A program made the translations under genes and the position numbers. The notes below the pieces were generated by a model, which did no database searches, was not told the origin of the DNA, and saw only the letters and a program-made list of their open reading frames with translations. Below are positions 25,204 to 27,287 of a stretch of DNA of 27,287 bases, in pieces; within the stretch, counting starts at the first letter, position 1, and every line of letters begins with the position of its first letter. The DNA comes from JANNYA01 sp031409855 (GTDB lineage Bacteria > Pseudomonadota > Gammaproteobacteria > Xanthomonadales > SZUA-5): NCBI GenBank assembly GCA_031409855.1, contig JANNYA010000252.1, positions 1 to 27,287 on the forward strand, given 5' to 3'.

Positions 25204-25299
25204 TTGCAACTAAAAATTCCAGCCGACAATGCAGCATTCGGCGATTCTGGCTTACACTGTCGCTTCTGTGCCGCATTGCGGCTTATTAAAACGTTGGGC
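25204..25299 (+). repeat. attC-like integron recombination site, copy A
   Basis: An imperfect palindrome with attC architecture. The R' box GTTGGGC (25293-25299) fits GTTRRRY, and the R'' position holds TTGCAAC, which keeps AAC but not the full consensus. The L boxes AGCCGACAATG and CATTGCGGCT pair except for one bulged base, as expected for an extrahelical base. Bases 25207-25295 are 89 nt long and differ from copy B at five positions with no indels. A signal-peptide ORF starts 8 bases after the predicted crossover (G25293/T25294). Confidence 0.72.
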
Positions 25300-25302
25300 C
25301 AC

Positions 25303-25926
25303 ATGACAAAGTCGTTGATGCTGTTGGGCCTTTTGTTCTCGGGTGCTTTTGGCGGCGCTAATGCTCAGGATGCCCTCGAACCATGCTCAGACTATCTCCC
25401 TGACTATTACGCAGGCGTTGATCTCGTCATAGACAGCGCAATAAACGACAGTCCGCAACTGTCAGTAACAACGCTCCCCTCTTTTCGGCCTGAGTACGGC
25501 GTTCGAATTGTCGGAAACATTGTTTACTTGGCTCGTTTGAAGGGATCATTTTGGAATGCTTCAAACGTATTCGACGAGAAGGCTGGGCGCGGATACCATG
25601 ATTTCTCAAAGCCAAAAATTAAAGCCAGGGTCAACAGCGCGCCGTTATCGCCAGGTCTCATCAGCCGCATAGTCAAAATCTACGTGGACGCAGTTTCTTC
25701 TCGTAAAGAAAATGAACGTAGTGTGATGGATGGAGTCTCTTATCGGTTTAGCACTCCGGCGGATGGATGTGGCGAAATAGCGTCACCATCTGACGGGACA
25801 CGTGCGCATCAACTAGTTGACTTGGTAGACCAGCTTGCTAAACACGCACAATTGTCTGGTTCAAGCTCGTTAAAGCGCAGCACCCAGTTAATTGAGCGAA
25901 AAGTCACCGCATTGGAAAGCCAATAA
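25303..25926 (+). CDS. Cassette-borne secreted protein of unknown function
   Basis: A 207-residue product starting MTKSLMLLGLLFSGAFGGANA, a clear Sec signal peptide, followed by DALEPCSDYLPDYYAG. A second cysteine in ADGCGEIASPSDG could pair with the first. I do not recognise the family; the SVMDGVSYRFSTP segment followed by CGE resembles small exported hypothetical proteins, but this is only an impression. An upstream in-frame start exists but would translate the attC-like repeat; the ATG at 25303 is preferred because of the signal peptide and because the equivalent ATG follows copy B. The gene is more AT-rich than its left neighbours and fills a 729-bp unit (25294-26022) bounded by predicted crossover points. 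Confidence 0.75.
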   Translation: MTKSLMLLGLLFSGAFGGANAQDALEPCSDYLPDYYAGVDLVIDSAINDSPQLSVTTLPSFRPEYGVRIVGNIVYLARLKGSFWNASNVFDEKAGRGYHDFSKPKIKARVNSAPLSPGLISRIVKIYVDAVSSRKENERSVMDGVSYRFSTPADGCGEIASPSDGTRAHQLVDLVDQLAKHAQLSGSSSLKRSTQLIERKVTALESQ

Positions 25927-25932
25927 AATGTC

Positions 25933-26028
25933 GCCCAACTAAAAATTCCAGCCGACAATGCAGCATTCGGCGATTCTGACTTACACTGCCGCTTTGGTGC
26001 CACATTGCGGCTTATTAAAACGTTCGCG
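25933..26028 (+). repeat. attC-like integron recombination site, copy B
   Basis: R'' is GCCCAAC at 25933-25939, a perfect RYYYAAC, 6 bases after the stop codon of the cassette gene. It is the exact complement of the GTTGGGC that begins this cassette at copy A, the relation expected when a circular cassette carries its own R'' and R'. The L boxes AGCCGACAATG and CATTGCGGCT pair with one bulged A. On the right GTT (26022-26024) is followed by CGCG, which does not fit RRRY, so the next unit's start is atypical or degraded. Confidence 0.75.
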
Positions 26029-26030
26029 CC

Positions 26031-26414
26031 ATGAGAAGCGAAGTTTTTCGTACTAGACCTGATTGGTATAAAACGCAGGTTTAGCCTGCAATTCGCCGAA
26101 GTACGTTGATCGCCGCTGCCTTGCTGCTCTTTCTCAGTATTTGGTGGACAGTCTTATGGTCGTGGATACCACTTGCGTGCGCTGCAGTTGTTGTTTTTGA
26201 AAGGTTATTTGAATTGCTCAGCCTTTCACCTACAAAGAGAATAGTTGGGTCCATAAAAGCGACATGGTCGGCTTGCAATTTGATGTTGGGTGTCAAGCCG
26301 CAAGCGCTGCCAACACAACGTTGGGCTGCTTTGACACGACTTGCAGCAACACTCGTGCAGGCCCCTGGGGTTGCCGATCACCACGTTCCCAGTGGCGCAA
26401 AGTTCCGACGCTGA
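26031..26414 (+). pseudogene. Second cassette-like ORF, membrane protein with in-frame amber stop
   Basis: An ATG 8 bases after the copy B crossover starts MRSEVFRTRPDWYKTQV and meets TAG at 26082-26084. The same frame continues with PAIRRSTLIAAALLLFLSIW and a strongly hydrophobic segment typical of one or two membrane helices, then stays open to 26414. One CAG-to-TAG change would explain the break. The TAG lies in the loop of a small hairpin GCAGG/CCTGC (26075-26089). Beyond about 26290 the frame runs antisense to a convincing antitoxin gene, so that part is probably not genuine coding sequence. Confidence 0.5.
26266..26291 (+). repeat. Possible attC half-site
   Basis: GTCGGCTT (26267-26274), an 10-base spacer and GTTGGGT (26285-26291, fits GTTRRRY) have the shape of the 3' half of an attC site. 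On the minus strand it reads ACCCAAC then AAGCCGACC directly after the antitoxin stop codon. No matching other half was found within 150 bases in either direction, so it may be a recombination remnant or chance. Confidence 0.3.
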
Positions 26415-26580
26415 TGCCAAATGAAGACGCAAACTCCATTTGCGACATGCCAACCTGCGCGCGAATTGCTTTCACATCAATGGTTTTCGGCTGATGCAGC
26501 TTCGCACCAGCAGCCTTACCGCCCGCATGCGCTATGGCTTCAATTAGCCCGGCTTTAATGCTGTCAAATGCACTGCTCAT
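26293..26580 (-). CDS. Antitoxin, HigA/NadS-like XRE-family HTH protein
   Basis: A 95-residue DNA-binding protein. The helix-turn-helix lies in the C-terminal half: VKAIRAQVGMSQMEFASSFG then ISVGTLRHWERGDRQPQGPA, followed by VLLQVVSKQPNVVLAAL, the usual end of HigA/NadS-type antitoxins. It starts 4 bases after the toxin stop, giving the toxin-first order typical of higBA-like modules. It would neutralise the toxin and, together with it, repress the shared promoter. Its strand is opposite to the cassette genes to the left. Confidence 0.88.
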   Translation of the reverse strand: MSSAFDSIKAGLIEAIAHAGGKAAGAKLHQPKTIDVKAIRAQVGMSQMEFASSFGISVGTLRHWERGDRQPQGPARVLLQVVSKQPNVVLAALAA

Positions 26581-26584
26581 AACT

Positions 26585-26917
26585 TTAAATTCCCGATGCT
26601 TTAATCAATTGTTTCACTAACTTGGACAGCGTATTCGCCTCGGAATCGCTCAGATTAGTTTTCTCATTTTTTCCGAAAATACTCAGCAAATACAGCGGAA
26701 TGCGGTGATCGTGATAGTAGTAAATAATCCTCGCGCCGCCACTTTTCCCCATTCCTTCGCGAACCCAGCGCAGCTTCCGTATGCCACCAGTGCCGACCAT
26801 GACCACACCAGCGCAAGGGTTTTCCGCCAACTGGGTAATCAACGCCTGAAACTCCGCCTTGCCAAGCAAATCTGGAGCTTTTCGGCTGAATTCTGGCATT
26901 TCGGCAATAACGTGCAT
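26585..26917 (-). CDS. RelE/HigB-family toxin
   Basis: A 110-residue basic protein of the RelE/ParE superfamily: MHVIAEMPEFSRKAPDLLG, then GVVMVGTGGIRKLRWVREGM, GGARIIYYYHDHRIPLYLLS and the lysine-rich IFGKNEKTNLSDSEANTL. The G-x-R-K-x-R-W and R-x-I-Y-Y patterns are typical of HigB-2/RelE-like ribosome-dependent mRNA interferases. No Shine-Dalgarno is present before the ATG; a TAGTAT hexamer only 7 bases upstream suggests a leaderless or very short-leader transcript. First gene of the pair with the HTH antitoxin. Confidence 0.88.
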   Translation of the reverse strand: MHVIAEMPEFSRKAPDLLGKAEFQALITQLAENPCAGVVMVGTGGIRKLRWVREGMGKSGGARIIYYYHDHRIPLYLLSIFGKNEKTNLSDSEANTLSKLVKQLIKASGI

Positions 26918-26934
26918 GCCGAAATACTACGCCA

Positions 26935-26951
26935 ATGGCTTAGCCATGGCT
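26935..26951. promoter_or_regulatory. Overlapping palindromes, probable operator of the toxin-antitoxin pair
   Basis: ATGGCT-T-AGCCAT (26935-26947) overlaps AGCCATGGCT (26942-26951), giving three alternating half-sites. It starts 18 bases upstream of the toxin ATG, where the -35 region of a minus-strand promoter with TAGTAT (26924-26929) as -10 would lie. Autoregulation by the HTH antitoxin at such palindromes is typical of this family. Confidence 0.55.
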
Positions 26952-27126
26952 AGCTTTGATTTGCTACGTGGCCTTTGTGGATCGCGGCAATACACACCGA
27001 GTAATCAGTCTTCGCCATGCCGAACGCCGAGAGGTCAAACACTATGTTGAAAATTACCCCTATACGCTTGATTGCCACACCAACCGAAGCCGAGAACCGG
27101 AAGATTCGGCGCGCAGCAAGGTCTGA
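26944..27126 (+). pseudogene. BrnT-like toxin, C-terminal remnant
   Basis: This frame opens directly after a TAG and encodes WLALICYVAFVDRGNTHRVI followed by SLRHAERREVKHYVEN. It resembles the C-terminal half of BrnT toxins (V-x-Y/F-x-D-R-G then R-x-I-S-x-R-x-A-x-R-R-E). The N-terminal half (the WDExK-NxxKHGVxF region) is missing; the sequence to its left is the toxin-antitoxin operator. The frame also runs about 30 residues past the usual end. There is no start codon in a sensible position, so it is a 5'-truncated fragment. Family call is from memory of the motif. Confidence 0.5.
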
Positions 27127-27157
27127 TCCAAATGTGATGCTGCTAGCTAACTCTTAG
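27044..27157 (+). pseudogene. BrnA-like antitoxin, N-terminal fragment
   Basis: A 37-residue ORF, MLKITPIRLIATPTEAENRK then IRRAARSDPNV, overlapping the end of the BrnT-like frame just as brnA overlaps brnT. The PTxEE(N/D)xxIxxxxxxDP pattern is that of the N-terminus of BrnA-type antitoxins, which normally continue into a ribbon-helix-helix domain. Here it ends after MLLANS at a TAG, so the DNA-binding part is lost. It is either a remnant or an unusual short peptide. Confidence 0.45.
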
Positions 27158-27199
27158 GATTGAAACGACCCCACGGGTCGCTTCAATTCAATGTTCGAG
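27145..27199 (+). repeat. Strong hairpin, possible short attC-like site
   Basis: ATTGAAACGACCC (27159-27171) and GGGTCGCTTCAAT (27175-27187) form a 13-bp stem with one mismatch and a 3-nt loop. It is preceded by AGCTAAC (27145-27151) and followed by GTT at 27193-27195, an arrangement like a short attC (AAC, spacer, stem, spacer, GTT). The flanking boxes do not fit RYYYAAC/GTTRRRY fully. There is no T run, so a Rho-independent terminator is less likely. The remaining bases to 27287 show a small hairpin TAGCCT/AGGCTA (27209-27226) and no gene. Confidence 0.35.
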
Positions 27200-27287
27200 A
27201 AGCCCGGTAGCCTGTCGCGAGGCTAATCGAAGCGAGCTTTTTATAGGCTATGGGGATTGCTTTTCGCTGGGCTCAGTTTGACCCAGG

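Noticed and set aside
25204..25302. Upstream N-terminal extension of the cassette protein
   Set aside because: It would translate the attC-like repeat and bury the signal peptide; the ATG at 25303 is better supported.
26756..26770. CGCGAAC as the R'' partner of the second cassette start GTTCGCG
   Set aside because: It lies inside the toxin coding sequence in a conserved region (RWVREG) with no attC-like neighbourhood, so it is probably chance.

Overview
The window looks like a gammaproteobacterial chromosome of moderately high GC. It is most likely from the Xanthomonadales/Lysobacterales. The supporting genes are a FimX-type degenerate c-di-GMP receptor of 689 residues, a 180-kDa-class NAD-glutamate dehydrogenase, an enteric-type TyrA (chorismate mutase/prephenate dehydrogenase), an E. 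coli-type 348-residue PyrC, NrdR and a DUF1820 protein. A secreted FG-GAP protein ending in FRNGFEN fits that order too, but only from memory. No 16S gene or other direct taxonomic marker is present.

Layout. Bases 1-300 hold the 3' part of tmRNA and its terminator. Bases 481-9904 hold a divergent pair of units. The NAD-glutamate dehydrogenase is on the minus strand. On the plus strand is a tightly overlapping run of FG-GAP protein, MFS exporter and PutP. PutP imports proline, proline is oxidised to glutamate, and the dehydrogenase deaminates glutamate, so the two units are metabolically linked. Their shared spacer carries three 15-bp tandem repeats. Bases 9905-10535 are a gene-poor stretch with a small gene fragment and an inverted pair of REP-like elements. 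Bases 10536-14235 are a run of minus-strand housekeeping genes: histidine phosphatase, nrdR, tyrA, DUF1820 and TauE/SafE. Bases 14311-25195 hold a methyltransferase, a 1166-residue hybrid histidine kinase, a DUF697 GTPase, pyrC, fimX and a DUF3142 gene. A 145-bp MITE-like insertion with perfect 17-bp terminal repeats and a 5-bp target duplication sits exactly at the kinase stop codon.

The most unusual region is 25204-27287. It is visibly more AT-rich than the genes before it and looks like integron gene-cassette DNA with no integrase in view. Two 89-bp copies (about 94% identical) of an attC-like imperfect palindrome bracket one small secreted-protein gene. The first bases of that unit (TTGGGC) are complementary to the R'' box of its own 3' site (GCCCAAC), as expected for an excisable cassette. 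A second cassette-like ORF follows at the same spacing but is interrupted by an in-frame amber codon. Next come a RelE/HigB-HigA type toxin-antitoxin pair on the opposite strand with a palindromic operator, the remains of a BrnT/BrnA-like toxin-antitoxin pair, and another attC-like hairpin. I interpret this as a small, partly decayed cassette cluster lacking an integrase (CALIN-like), or the end of a larger integron continuing to the right.
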